Shown piece after piece: positions 7,816 to 16,481 of a stretch of DNA of 64,000 nt; position 1 is the first letter of the stretch; each line of letters begins with the position of its first letter. The stretch is from JAXHTY01 sp034189225 (GTDB taxonomy: Bacteria; Desulfobacterota; Desulfobacteria; Desulfobacterales; Desulfosudaceae): contig JAXHVL010000189.1 in the NCBI GenBank assembly GCA_034189225.1, positions 1-64,000 on the forward strand. Direction: 5' to 3'. The notes under the pieces are model-generated. The model was not told the origin of the DNA. It did not search any database and was given only the letters and a program-made list of their open reading frames with translations. The position numbers and the translations under genes are program-made.

Positions 7816-8652
7816 TTACCCCCTGAGGCGGGCGATCCGCCGTTCAATGGGCGGATGGGTGGAAAACAGGTTCATCAGGTTTTTGCCGGCCAGGGGGTTG
7901 GTTATGAACATGTGGGCCGTTGCCGGTTCCGCCTTGAAAGGAATCTTCTTGGAATAGGCCCCTAGTTTTTCCAGGGCACTGGCCAGGCCGTCGGGGTTGC
8001 CCGTAATGTCTGCCGAGGTGCTGTCCGCAAGGTATTCCCGAGACCGGGAAATGGCCATCTGGATCATCATGGCGGCCACGGGCGCCAGGATCGACATGGC
8101 GATCAGCCCGATAATGCCGCCGCCATCGTCATCATCTCTGCCAACACCGCCGAATATGGCCGCCCAGCGAGCAAAGCTGGCCAGGACCATGATGGCGCCG
8201 GCGAGGGTCGCTGCAATGGACCCGATCAGAATATCCCGGTTTTTCACATGCCCCAGTTCATGGGCGATGACCCCGGCAAGTTCCTGCTCATTCATGTACC
8301 GGATCAGGCCCTGGGTAACGGCCACAACGGCGTTGTCCGGGTTTCGGCCCGTGGCAAAGGCGTTGGGGGCCTCTTCCGGCATGATGAACACCTTGGGCAT
8401 GGGAAGGCCCGCCCGCCGGCAAAGGGATTCCACCAGCCTGTGCAGATCGGGCGCCTCATCCGGGGTGATCGGCCGTGCCCGGTACATCTTGAGGATAATT
8501 TTGTCCGAGTACCAATAGGAAAAAAAGTTCATCCCAGCGGCAAGCACCAGCGCGATGATGATGCCGACCCTGCCGCCGATAAGCCCGCCGGCCAGGATAA
8601 TCACACCGGTTAATGCCCCCAGCAGAAGGGCTGTTCGAATCTGGTTGGTCAT
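7816..8652 (-). CDS. htpX: Membrane zinc metalloprotease HtpX
   Basis: HtpX is an inner-membrane M48 protease that degrades misfolded membrane proteins. The protein is 278 residues, as usual. Two N-terminal helices (about 7-25 and 28-46) precede the zinc motif HELGH at 131-135, and SREYLAD carries the third zinc ligand. Two more hydrophobic segments lie at about 143-165 and 180-205. The ATG at 8652 has AAGGAG about 8 bases upstream; a longer open frame upstream lies inside the zinc-ribbon gene. It is the second gene of a two-gene operon, 14 bases after its partner. Confidence 0.96.
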   Translation of the reverse strand: MTNQIRTALLLGALTGVIILAGGLIGGRVGIIIALVLAAGMNFFSYWYSDKIILKMYRARPITPDEAPDLHRLVESLCRRAGLPMPKVFIMPEEAPNAFATGRNPDNAVVAVTQGLIRYMNEQELAGVIAHELGHVKNRDILIGSIAATLAGAIMVLASFARWAAIFGGVGRDDDDGGGIIGLIAMSILAPVAAMMIQMAISRSREYLADSTSADITGNPDGLASALEKLGAYSKKIPFKAEPATAHMFITNPLAGKNLMNLFSTHPPIERRIARLRG

Positions 8653-8666
8653 TGTTTCTGTACTCC

Positions 8667-9230
8667 TTATCCTAGATAATGTTCCTTGAACTGGGGTTTG
8701 CTCTTGTGTATCTTGAGCACCCCCTTGGCGTTGCAGGTGGGGCACCGGATTTCGGGGGGCATGTCGTCCACGTCTATCTGGATGGGGGCATTGCACTTTG
8801 AGCAATTTATGACGGCCTTTTTGCCCGTTCCGCCAGCCTCCACGAACTGAGTGGTTGTCCCCTGCGCCGGGGATTGGTCGGCACTGGTAAATGTGACTTC
8901 CGGGGCCGGGTCCTCGGGTACGGATGCGATGGAATCGGTCTCTATAAATGCCAGCACCGCCTTGTGCACGGCCTCGTTTTCATTGCCGCCGCCGAGCAGG
9001 GTCAGTTTTTCATACTGCTGCTTGGTGAGAATAATTTTGGTTTCCAGCACCTGAGTATTTTCCATGGCCGCGTTGAGTTCCTCCAGGAGCGCGGCAAGTC
9101 TGGCGAATTTCATATCACCGGACTGAATTTTTTCCTGAATTTTTTCAGCCAGTTCTTGATCGGAAAACCAGTTGCCGTCATGCAGAATCTTTCCTTTTTC
9201 CAGATCAATGTGCTCCATTTGACTGTCCAT
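8667..9230 (-). CDS. Zinc-ribbon protein, unknown, in operon with htpX
   Basis: This 187-residue soluble protein has a charged alpha-helical N-terminal half and a C-terminal zinc ribbon, CSKCNAPI...CPTCNAKG (about 146-170). The middle (about 95-135) is acidic and low in complexity. I do not recognise a named family. The ATG at 9230 has AAGGAGG 5-6 bases upstream. A strong sigma-70-type promoter precedes it (9281-9309). Co-transcription with htpX suggests a role in envelope protein quality control, which is inference only. Confidence 0.8.
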   Translation of the reverse strand: MDSQMEHIDLEKGKILHDGNWFSDQELAEKIQEKIQSGDMKFARLAALLEELNAAMENTQVLETKIILTKQQYEKLTLLGGGNENEAVHKAVLAFIETDSIASVPEDPAPEVTFTSADQSPAQGTTTQFVEAGGTGKKAVINCSKCNAPIQIDVDDMPPEIRCPTCNAKGVLKIHKSKPQFKEHYLG

Positions 9231-9280
9231 GCGACCCCTCCTTGCTCTTTCGGTCCGTATTATGCAAACAACTCGTTGCA

Positions 9281-9309
9281 ACTATAGTTAAAATATTTTT
9301 GAATGTCAA
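9281..9309 (-). promoter_or_regulatory. Sigma-70-type promoter of the zinc-ribbon/htpX operon
   Basis: On the minus strand TTGACA (9309-9304) and TATAGT (9286-9281) are separated by 17 bases. The transcript would start near 9274 with a leader of about 45 bases. Confidence 0.7.
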
Positions 9310-9433
9310 ATTGAACCCGGCCCATTCATCTCTTGAAAATGAGCATGAGGTTTTATAGGATTATTGGGCTTGGGAGAAAGAGGAGTGAGTTGTGAGTGAT
9401 GAGGACGTTTCGAGTGGGTGGCAGATAAACATT

Positions 9434-10447
9434 ATGACATTTTCGCTGGCAATAAACGGCTATGGCCGGATCGGACGCTGCATCCTTCGCGCTCTTTATG
9501 AGAGCGGGCACCGTAAGGACATGCGCATCGTGGGCATCAATGAGCTGGCCGCAATCGAATCCATCGCCCACCTGACCCGGTTCGATTCCACCCACGGGCG
9601 GTTTGCCGGAGAGGTGATTTATGAGGGCAATACGCTGTATGTGAACGATGACCCCATTCGGGTTTCCGCCGAAACCGATATGGCCACGCTTGCCTGGCGG
9701 GATCTGGGGGTTGACCTGGTGCTGGAGTGTAGCGGCAGTTTCACGGAACGCCATATGGCCGAAAAACACCAGGAAAGCGGGGCAAAGAAAGTGGTGTTCT
9801 CCTGTCCGGCCGATCGGGACGTGGACACCACCATCGTGTACGGCATCAATCACGGGGACCTGAAGCCGGAACACACCATTATTTCCAATGCCTCTTGCAC
9901 CTCCAACTGCATCGTGCCGGTGATCAGAGTGCTGGACGACAACCTGGGCATTGAACACGGCATGATCACCACCATCCATTCCCTGATGAACGACCAGCCG
10001 GTGATCGATGCCTACCATAACCTGGATCTGCGACGGTCCAGAAGTTCCAGCCAGTCCGTTATTCCCATAAAGACCGAACTGCCGGGCGGCATTGCCCGGA
10101 TTCTGCCGAACATGGCCGGCCGTTTTGAAGCCATGGCCCTGCGGGTGCCGGTTATCAATGTTTCCGCCATGCACCTGAACTGTTTTGTGAAAACCCCCAC
10201 CGATGCCCGGGCGATCAATCAGATCCTCAGGGATGCGGCAACGGGTTGGCTGCGGGGGGTGATGGGGTATACGGATATGCCTCTGGTCTCGTGGGACTTC
10301 AACCATGATCCCCATTCCGCCGTGATCGACGGTACCGAGACCCGGGTCAGCGGAAAGACCGGCGTGAATGTGCTGGCCTGGTTTGACAACGAATGGGGGT
10401 ATGCCAACCGGATGCTGGATACGGCACTGGCGTTTTTAACCTTATAA
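9434..10447 (+). CDS. Erythrose-4-phosphate dehydrogenase-like GAPDH family enzyme
   Basis: It has an NAD-binding Rossmann start (INGYGRIGRC) and the catalytic cysteine in SNASCTSNC. The stretches MNDQPVIDAYHNLDLRRSR, SSQSVIPIKTELPGGIARI and DFNHDPHSAVIDG resemble Epd (E4PDH) of the gamma-proteobacteria more than glycolytic GapA. Epd oxidises erythrose-4-phosphate to 4-phosphoerythronate for pyridoxal phosphate synthesis; many such proteins also use glyceraldehyde-3-phosphate, so specificity is open. Homology begins at the ATG at 9434 (337 residues). A GTG at 9392 has the better Shine-Dalgarno (AGGAG, 6 bases) and would add 14 residues, but it lies in GAGTGAGTTGTGAGTGATGAG-like repeat text. 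Confidence 0.88.
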   Translation: MTFSLAINGYGRIGRCILRALYESGHRKDMRIVGINELAAIESIAHLTRFDSTHGRFAGEVIYEGNTLYVNDDPIRVSAETDMATLAWRDLGVDLVLECSGSFTERHMAEKHQESGAKKVVFSCPADRDVDTTIVYGINHGDLKPEHTIISNASCTSNCIVPVIRVLDDNLGIEHGMITTIHSLMNDQPVIDAYHNLDLRRSRSSSQSVIPIKTELPGGIARILPNMAGRFEAMALRVPVINVSAMHLNCFVKTPTDARAINQILRDAATGWLRGVMGYTDMPLVSWDFNHDPHSAVIDGTETRVSGKTGVNVLAWFDNEWGYANRMLDTALAFLTL

Positions 10448-10530
10448 CAGTAGGAAACCGTTGTAGAAGCTCTTGAATGCCGGCCATGAGGTGCCATGAG
10501 CGCCATCGGACGCGAAAAGGAAAATGGGGT

Positions 10531-11301
10531 ATGGGTTTTGAACTGACACGAGAAATCGATTATTTCCAGACCGCACCGGATTCACGGGTGCGTCTGGATT
10601 CGTTCGTCCGAATCCTTCAGGACGCGGCGATTTCCCATGTGCATAGTGCTGCCCTGTCACCTTTATCAGATAAGACCTTGAGAGGAGGTCCCAATACCCC
10701 CAATGTACTGATCGCCGAAGGATACGCCTGGATCCTGAACAAGCTCGCCGTTGAAATCCGCCATCGCCCGGTCTACGGAGAGCTGGTGACCGTTCGGACC
10801 TGGCATCGGGGGCGGAAAGGATTCAAGTCGTTCCGGGAATACGAGGTGATATGCAACGGCGAGCAGGTTGCCGTGGCGGCCAGTTCATGGCTGTATCTGG
10901 ACCTGAACAGGCGCCGGGTGGTGCGGGTGCCGGAAGCTACGGACGATCTCTACGGCATAGAGCCTGAATTCGCCCTGGACTGGGACATCGAAGCCTGGAA
11001 ACCAAACAAAAAACTGATGCCCGACTTTGAGATTGCGATTACCACCCGCCGCTCCGATTATGATATGCTGGAGCACGTGAACAACGCCGTCTATTTCGAT
11101 TATCTGGATACGCTGGTGGAACGCGCCACAGGTGGCGGGGGGGCCATCAAACGAGTGGCCATTCAATACAACAAGGAGATCGGCCGGCATGTAACGGGGC
11201 TGAACGCCGGGTTGTCGATCGGCAACGCCGCCGGCCGCGCCTTTGTCATTCAGGGCGCTGACGGTGTCTATGCCTGCGGCAACATCGGGCTGGAATTTTA
11301 A
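10531..11301 (+). CDS. Acyl-ACP thioesterase (FatA/FatB family)
   Basis: It hydrolyses acyl-ACP to release free fatty acids and end chain elongation. The protein is 256 residues and soluble. It has a double hot-dog fold: the N-terminal half carries LDSFVRILQDAA and GYAWILNKLAVEI, and the C-terminal half carries RSDYDMLEHVNNAVYFDY, where the family Asn-His catalytic pair lies (HVNN). Bacterial members are common in anaerobes. The ATG at 10531 starts the family homology. It is followed after 18 bases by the QueG-like gene, probably on one transcript. Confidence 0.9.
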   Translation: MGFELTREIDYFQTAPDSRVRLDSFVRILQDAAISHVHSAALSPLSDKTLRGGPNTPNVLIAEGYAWILNKLAVEIRHRPVYGELVTVRTWHRGRKGFKSFREYEVICNGEQVAVAASSWLYLDLNRRRVVRVPEATDDLYGIEPEFALDWDIEAWKPNKKLMPDFEIAITTRRSDYDMLEHVNNAVYFDYLDTLVERATGGGGAIKRVAIQYNKEIGRHVTGLNAGLSIGNAAGRAFVIQGADGVYACGNIGLEF

Positions 11302-11319
11302 CGTGGATGGGAGACTGAT

Positions 11320-12114
11320 ATGACCACTGCGATTGTTGAAGATGTACAGCATTACCTCAGACAGAAGGATATTCCCGTGTTCGGTATGGCCGATGCCCGT
11401 TCCCTCAGCCGGAAGGCACCCGAGGGATTTCGGCCCGATGAGCTGCTGCCCGGCGCCGGGACCGTCCTGGTGACCGCCAGGCCCCTGCCGTTGTCGGTGT
11501 TTCAGACCTCGCGCAACAACGGGATATATTCCTTTTATACCGCCGCCTTTCATACCTATTACCAGATGATGAACGAGGCAATGAACGCCCTCTGTGTGAT
11601 GATCGAGGCGGCTGGCCATGCGGCGCTGCCGGTGCCTGCATACAGCCCCCTTCGGTTTCACGGCGGCGAGCCCCGGGGGCTGATCAGCCTCAAGCATGCG
11701 GCCGTGGAAGCCGGTCTGGGGAAGATGGGAAAAAATACCCTGCTGATTCATCCGGATAAGGGCAATATACTCCGGCTCGGGGGGCTGATCACCACCCTGG
11801 AATGGCCCGATTACGGCGCTCCGCAGGAGCTGCCGCGGATATGTCCGGAAAAATGCGATCTCTGCCGGCGGGCCTGCCCGGTGGGGGCGTTGTCGGACAA
11901 GGGCATTGACATCATGAAATGCATGGGCAACTGCATTGATCATACCCTCATGCCGCCGGGATGGAACCTGCGCATGCTGCGGGCCGTGGTCAAGCGCAGC
12001 CGGCTGCTCACCCGGTTCATGGATCAGCTCACCCTGAGTTTTTTCGGCAACTACGGGGTGTCCTGCTTTGCCTGCCTGAAGGCCTGCCCCCATTTCCCGG
12101 GAAACCGACCATAG
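11320..12114 (+). CDS. QueG-like 4Fe-4S protein (epoxyqueuosine reductase relative)
   Basis: This 264-residue protein has a cobalamin-dependent-reductase-like N-terminal region and two clusters of ferredoxin-type cysteines, CPEKCDLCRRACP and CFACLKACPHFP. A central segment (GLGKMGKNTLLIHP) resembles the QueG fold (LGWIGKNTLLI-type). True QueG is longer and has HEAT repeats at the C-terminus, which are absent. It may be a redox protein of another pathway, so no gene symbol is assigned. Its 3' end overlaps the convergent glycosyltransferase gene by 64 bases. Confidence 0.8.
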   Translation: MTTAIVEDVQHYLRQKDIPVFGMADARSLSRKAPEGFRPDELLPGAGTVLVTARPLPLSVFQTSRNNGIYSFYTAAFHTYYQMMNEAMNALCVMIEAAGHAALPVPAYSPLRFHGGEPRGLISLKHAAVEAGLGKMGKNTLLIHPDKGNILRLGGLITTLEWPDYGAPQELPRICPEKCDLCRRACPVGALSDKGIDIMKCMGNCIDHTLMPPGWNLRMLRAVVKRSRLLTRFMDQLTLSFFGNYGVSCFACLKACPHFPGNRP

Positions 12115-13595
12115 CCTGTCCGTCGGTAAACAAACCATTTCCAGCCGGAGACGCCCCCGTAATCATATACTGCCACCAGGTGGAAAGCCCCGGCCCCGGG
12201 CACGATGATGCGTTGTCGGGCCTGCTCCCTGCGGTCCTGGGTGTGGGCGATGAACCAGTCCGGTGGAAGGTGGTGCCATTGGTTTTGTGTAACATATTGC
12301 AGTTTGCCGTTCAGGCCGGTCCGCTTTGAATAAAACCCTATCAAAAGCTTGTTTCGGAAGTCATGTTCGCTGCCGATGCGGGTGGGAAAACGGTCGGTGC
12401 GGTCGGCGATGTCGGTTAAGGCGGCCCGGTAATGCCCCCGGCCTTCCTGTACCAGGGGGATGATGCGCGTGGCATGACCGGTGATGAAGACCCCCGTGAC
12501 AAGGGCGATGATGACGTTTGCCCGAAGGCGCCACCTTGCTCCTAAGAATCTGTAAATCCCGGCCAGCAGCCTTGCCAGCAGCAGGAAAAAAAAAGGCAGG
12601 CAGACCATGAAGTACCGGAAGTAGAGGAAGGTAGGCCGGGTGATTACTATTACCAGGACCGGCACCACGATCAGCATCAGCGGGAAAAACACCCACAACC
12701 GGTCTTTTCGTCGATACAGGAGAAAACTGCCGGCTATGAGAATCACTCCGGCGCCGGCCAGGGCGGCGGTCCGTCCCGTCGCCGTGTCCGGAATGCCCAT
12801 CAGCATGGCGGCCGTTTGACCGGCCACCCTTGCCGAGCCATATACCGGCCCGCCGCCCACGACCATGGGCTGGATGAAAAGCAAATAAAAAAACACGCAG
12901 AAGGTAGCCGGAACGCTGAAGTAGAGGCAGGCCACGACAAGCCGGCGAAAAACATTCCCGCCGCCTGCTGCCGTGTGGGGCCGGTCATACATCACGGCGT
13001 AAGGCACCAGAGCTGCCAGCACCATCACAACGGTTGAATGGGCCAGTATGCCCATGATCGAAACACCCCAGAAAGCACCCGCCCGCCCGGCCAGTTGCCG
13101 AACCCTGATTTGCTGAAGATTGACGCGCCGAAGATTGACAACCCGGTGCATTGTCTTTCTTCCATCAATCAGGGTAAAGGCGGCTACCGCGAAGAACATG
13201 GCCGGGGCATATCCCCGGGCTTCAGAGCCGTAGAGAATAAAAGGGAATGACACCGCGGTGAGCCCGACCACCAGTATCCGCTCCGCATTTCCCCACCGTT
13301 TGCCGGCAATGCGTCCCAGCAGCAAAAGGGTGCCCAGGGCCGAGGCCATGGACAGGAGCCGGTAGACCACAAAAGGGCGCCCCTCACCGGCCAGATACAG
13401 AAACAATGTGTTGACCAGGTGGTTGTTGTCGTGGGTGAATCGGAAAAGATCCCAGGGGGTTCTGGCCGACGCGGCAAACCGGAGCGACCAGATTTCATCC
13501 AGCCACAGGTCTCCCCGGCCGGCTGTCAGTAGCAGGATCCCGGCCTGTATTACTATGATCGCAACGAATCGTCCGGTTGAATGTTTTTTCCCCAT
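12051..13595 (-). CDS. Membrane glycosyltransferase, GT39/PMT-like
   Basis: This 514-residue protein has about ten hydrophobic segments. The motif DLWLDEIWSLRFA after the first helix has the acidic pair typical of polyprenol-phosphate-sugar-dependent glycosyltransferases (GT-C fold, ArnT/PMT group). FTHDNNHLVNTLF fits the second conserved loop. The soluble C-terminal 130 residues end in a basic tail. Substrate is unknown; it could modify cell-surface glycans or lipids. The reading frame runs 64 bases into the opposite gene at its 3' end. Confidence 0.82.
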   Translation of the reverse strand: MGKKHSTGRFVAIIVIQAGILLLTAGRGDLWLDEIWSLRFAASARTPWDLFRFTHDNNHLVNTLFLYLAGEGRPFVVYRLLSMASALGTLLLLGRIAGKRWGNAERILVVGLTAVSFPFILYGSEARGYAPAMFFAVAAFTLIDGRKTMHRVVNLRRVNLQQIRVRQLAGRAGAFWGVSIMGILAHSTVVMVLAALVPYAVMYDRPHTAAGGGNVFRRLVVACLYFSVPATFCVFFYLLFIQPMVVGGGPVYGSARVAGQTAAMLMGIPDTATGRTAALAGAGVILIAGSFLLYRRKDRLWVFFPLMLIVVPVLVIVITRPTFLYFRYFMVCLPFFFLLLARLLAGIYRFLGARWRLRANVIIALVTGVFITGHATRIIPLVQEGRGHYRAALTDIADRTDRFPTRIGSEHDFRNKLLIGFYSKRTGLNGKLQYVTQNQWHHLPPDWFIAHTQDRREQARQRIIVPGAGAFHLVAVYDYGGVSGWKWFVYRRTGYGRFPGKWGQAFRQAKQDTP

Positions 13596-13619
13596 GGCAT
13601 CAGACTGTTGTGATGGAAT

Positions 13620-13656
13620 AAGGCGCTTTCCGTGTCTTTCCGTGTCTTTCCGTGGT
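13620..13656. repeat. Short tandem repeat, 10-bp unit
   Basis: Three near-copies of TTTCCGTGTC are followed by TTTCCGTGGTC. It is part of the 'ccgtgtattccgtggtt' type text seen at 34493-34570 and 63598-63680. Confidence 0.6.
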
Positions 13657-13667
13657 CAAAAATATGT

Positions 13668-14330
13668 TCAATCGGATGATTCCAGCCGCTTCAGCACCCC
13701 CAGGGTACTGACCCGGGAATGGGCCATAAACAGGCCCGAGGACAGCGCTGTTTTATAAACCTCGTAGGGTGCCTGTCCTCCTTCGGCCGGGTCTTCAAAG
13801 ATGTCGTGAATCAGCAGAAACCCGCCGGGCACGATGTGAGGCGCCCAGCACTGATAGTCTGCTGCTGCGGCTTCAAAGGCATGACTTCCGTCGATAAACA
13901 CGAAGCTCAGGGGCGTTGCCCAGCATCGGGCCGCGGTTTTTGATGGGCAGATCATGGGGACAACCGTATCTGTAAGCCCGGCCCGTTCGATGGCGGCCAG
14001 AAAAAACGGGGCGGTATTGACCCGGCCGGAGGTGTAGTCAAACAGTTCAGGGTCGAAAAAAGCTTCGCCGGGCTGCTGTTCCTCAGAGCCTTTGTGATGG
14101 TCGATGGAAAAAAGGATGCTGCCGGTATCGCGGCAGGCCGTGCCGATGCAGATGGCCGACTTGCCGCAGTAGCTGCCGATTTCCAGGCACGGGCCCCTGG
14201 GGCCGGCCATGAGTGCGATGTGGTATAAATGGTCGGCTTCCGAGTCGTCGAGAAAGCCTTTGGTCGCATGAAGCAGGTTGCGGTCAATGGTGGCTTGAGG
14301 AGTGGTTTCGGGGGTAATGTCAGGGGTCAT
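13668..14330 (-). CDS. Class I SAM-dependent methyltransferase (Methyltransf_24 type)
   Basis: This 220-residue cytoplasmic protein has the SAM-binding loop CLEIGSYCGKSAICIG (about 48-63), an acidic strand end SIDHH, and VFIDGSHAFEAAAADYQCW followed by GGFLLIHDIFED. This matches the Methyltransf_24 family, often linked to sugars or secondary metabolites. The substrate is unknown. Its ATG overlaps the ftsK stop codon (ATGA), so it is translationally coupled to ftsK and sits at the end of an rnj-ftsK-methyltransferase operon. Confidence 0.85.
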   Translation of the reverse strand: MTPDITPETTPQATIDRNLLHATKGFLDDSEADHLYHIALMAGPRGPCLEIGSYCGKSAICIGTACRDTGSILFSIDHHKGSEEQQPGEAFFDPELFDYTSGRVNTAPFFLAAIERAGLTDTVVPMICPSKTAARCWATPLSFVFIDGSHAFEAAAADYQCWAPHIVPGGFLLIHDIFEDPAEGGQAPYEVYKTALSSGLFMAHSRVSTLGVLKRLESSD

Positions 14331-16480
14331 TTCAGAGAATCCATATCATCGTAGTTGGCGACCAGCACTTCCCGGGGTTTGACGCCGTCGGAAGGGCCGA
14401 CAACACCTTCCTGCTCCATGGTTTCGATAATCCGGGCCGCCCGGTTATAACCGATTCTCAGGTGGCGCTGTACCATGGAGATGGATGCCTGGCGTGTCTT
14501 TGCCACCAGTGCCACGGCCTCGTCATACCGGTCGTCGTATTCGGTTTCCGCGGTCTCGCTTTCCTGCTTCGGCGGCGGTTCGGTGATGGCAGGGACGAAT
14601 TCGGGTTGTTTCTGTTTTTTCAGAAATTCGATAATCCGGTTCACCTCTTCCTCGGAGATATAGGCCCCGTGGATGCGCTGAAGCTTGGCGGCGCCCGGTG
14701 CGAGGTAAAGCATATCCCCGCTGCCCAGCAGGCTTTCCGCGCCATTGGTGTCCAGAATGGTCCGGGAGTCGGTTTTCGACGACACTTGAAAGGAAATGCG
14801 TGTGGGAAAGTTGGCTTTGATCAACCCGGTGAGAACGTTCACCGAGGGGCGCTGGGTGGCGAGAATCAAGTGAATCCCACCGGCCCGGGCCATCTGGGCC
14901 AGTCGAGCCAGGGACGCCTCCACATCCCGGGAGGCCACGGCCATGAGGTCGGCGAACTCGTCGATAATAATCACGATGTAGGGCAGTTTTTCCGCGGCCT
15001 GTTCACTGTCCGTGTTTTCCTTGTCAATCTTACGATTGTACTGGCCTATGTTGCGGACCTTTTTTTCCGACAGTTTCTGATACCGGTCCTCCATCTCCCG
15101 GACGGCCCAGTTCAGGGCGTTGGTGGCTTTTTTCATGTCCGTGACTACCGGTGAGATGAGGTGGGGAATACCGTCATAAAGGGAGAGCTCAATGCGCTTG
15201 GGGTCGATCATGAGCAGCTTGACCTCGTCGGGCCGTGCCTTGTATAGCAGGCTGCAGATCATGGTGTTCAGGGCGACGCTTTTGCCGGATCCGGTGGAAC
15301 CAGCCACGAGGAGATGGGGCATCTTGTCCATCTCCACGGCTACCGGTTCGCCGATGATGTCCTTGCCCAGGCAGAGGGCCATTCTGGATTTCAGCTTGTC
15401 AAAGGCCGGAGAGATGATGATGTCCCGGATTCGGACAATCTCCCGCTCGGCATTGGGAATCTCGATGCCTATCACCGATTTGCCGGGAATGGGCGCCACG
15501 ATCCGGATGCTGATGGCCCGGAGCGCCAGGGACAGGTCGTCGGAAAGATTGACGATCTTGTTTATTTTCACGCCCGGGGCGGGCTTGTATTCAAAGGTGG
15601 TGACCACGGGCCCGGGGGATATCTCGGTGACCTCGCCCTTGATGCCGAAATCCTCCAGTTTTTTTTCCAGCATTCGGGACTGCATCTCAAGGCTTTCATC
15701 GTCCACCGAGGCGGGACGCTGGTCCGGTTCCGCGAGAAATTTGACAGATGGCAGGGTATAGGCTCCCGAGGGGCTCATGAAATCGAACTCTTCCTGCTTG
15801 GGCCGCGGGACCGGTTTGGCGGGTTTTTCGGCCGGGGTCTTGATTTTTATTTCCCGGGGCTTGGTCCGGGGCTTTTTGTTTTTTGCGGCCTCGCGCTTTG
15901 CGGCCTTCCGCTTTCTCTCTTGGCGTATGGTATAGGCGGTCCGGATACGGGCAAAAAGCGCGTATCCCAGTTGCCAGCAGCGACTGCCGAACCGCACCGG
16001 CGAAAACCCGGTGGCGATAATAAGGCCGGTGAGAAACAGGAGAAAGGCGATGATCAGGCCGCCGGCCCGGCCACAGAAATGGGCGAGAAGCCGCTGCAGG
16101 GGAATGCCGGTGATGCCGCCGGCGGAGAATTCCGTGCCGAAAAACGGGTAGGTGTTCTGCCGGAACGCAAACAACGCGCCCGTGGCGATGATCAAAAGCA
16201 GGCCGCCCAGGGTGACCGGGATGATGGTTTTGGTCGGCCGTCCCCGGAATATACGGATGCCGGCCACCAGCAGCAGCACCGGTATCCAGAAGGCGCCGAG
16301 CCCGAACCCGCCCAGCAGAAATCCCGCCGTATGGGCACCCAGCGGACCGAAAAAATTATTAATTTTCGCTGATCCGCCGGTGTGGTTCAGTGACGGGTCT
16401 ACCGCGCTGTAAGTGAGGAGGCTGACCAGCGTCAGAATAACCAGAAAAAAAACCAGAATGCCCCCGAGTTCTTTTTTCAT
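14327..16480 (-). CDS. ftsK: DNA translocase FtsK/SpoIIIE
   Basis: FtsK couples chromosome segregation to division at the septum. The protein is 717 residues. It has four N-terminal membrane helices (to about 175), a basic linker with KPRTKPREIKIK, the RecA-like motor with Walker A AGSTGSGKS and Walker B YIVIIIDEFADL, and a C-terminal gamma winged helix that reads KOPS sites (ending near GVVGPSDGVKPREVL). The linker is much shorter than in E. coli. The ATG at 16480 has GAGG 6 bases upstream and follows the rnj stop by 1 base. Confidence 0.97.
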   Translation of the reverse strand: MKKELGGILVFFLVILTLVSLLTYSAVDPSLNHTGGSAKINNFFGPLGAHTAGFLLGGFGLGAFWIPVLLLVAGIRIFRGRPTKTIIPVTLGGLLLIIATGALFAFRQNTYPFFGTEFSAGGITGIPLQRLLAHFCGRAGGLIIAFLLFLTGLIIATGFSPVRFGSRCWQLGYALFARIRTAYTIRQERKRKAAKREAAKNKKPRTKPREIKIKTPAEKPAKPVPRPKQEEFDFMSPSGAYTLPSVKFLAEPDQRPASVDDESLEMQSRMLEKKLEDFGIKGEVTEISPGPVVTTFEYKPAPGVKINKIVNLSDDLSLALRAISIRIVAPIPGKSVIGIEIPNAEREIVRIRDIIISPAFDKLKSRMALCLGKDIIGEPVAVEMDKMPHLLVAGSTGSGKSVALNTMICSLLYKARPDEVKLLMIDPKRIELSLYDGIPHLISPVVTDMKKATNALNWAVREMEDRYQKLSEKKVRNIGQYNRKIDKENTDSEQAAEKLPYIVIIIDEFADLMAVASRDVEASLARLAQMARAGGIHLILATQRPSVNVLTGLIKANFPTRISFQVSSKTDSRTILDTNGAESLLGSGDMLYLAPGAAKLQRIHGAYISEEEVNRIIEFLKKQKQPEFVPAITEPPPKQESETAETEYDDRYDEAVALVAKTRQASISMVQRHLRIGYNRAARIIETMEQEGVVGPSDGVKPREVLVANYDDMDSLK

Positions 16481-16481
16481 G

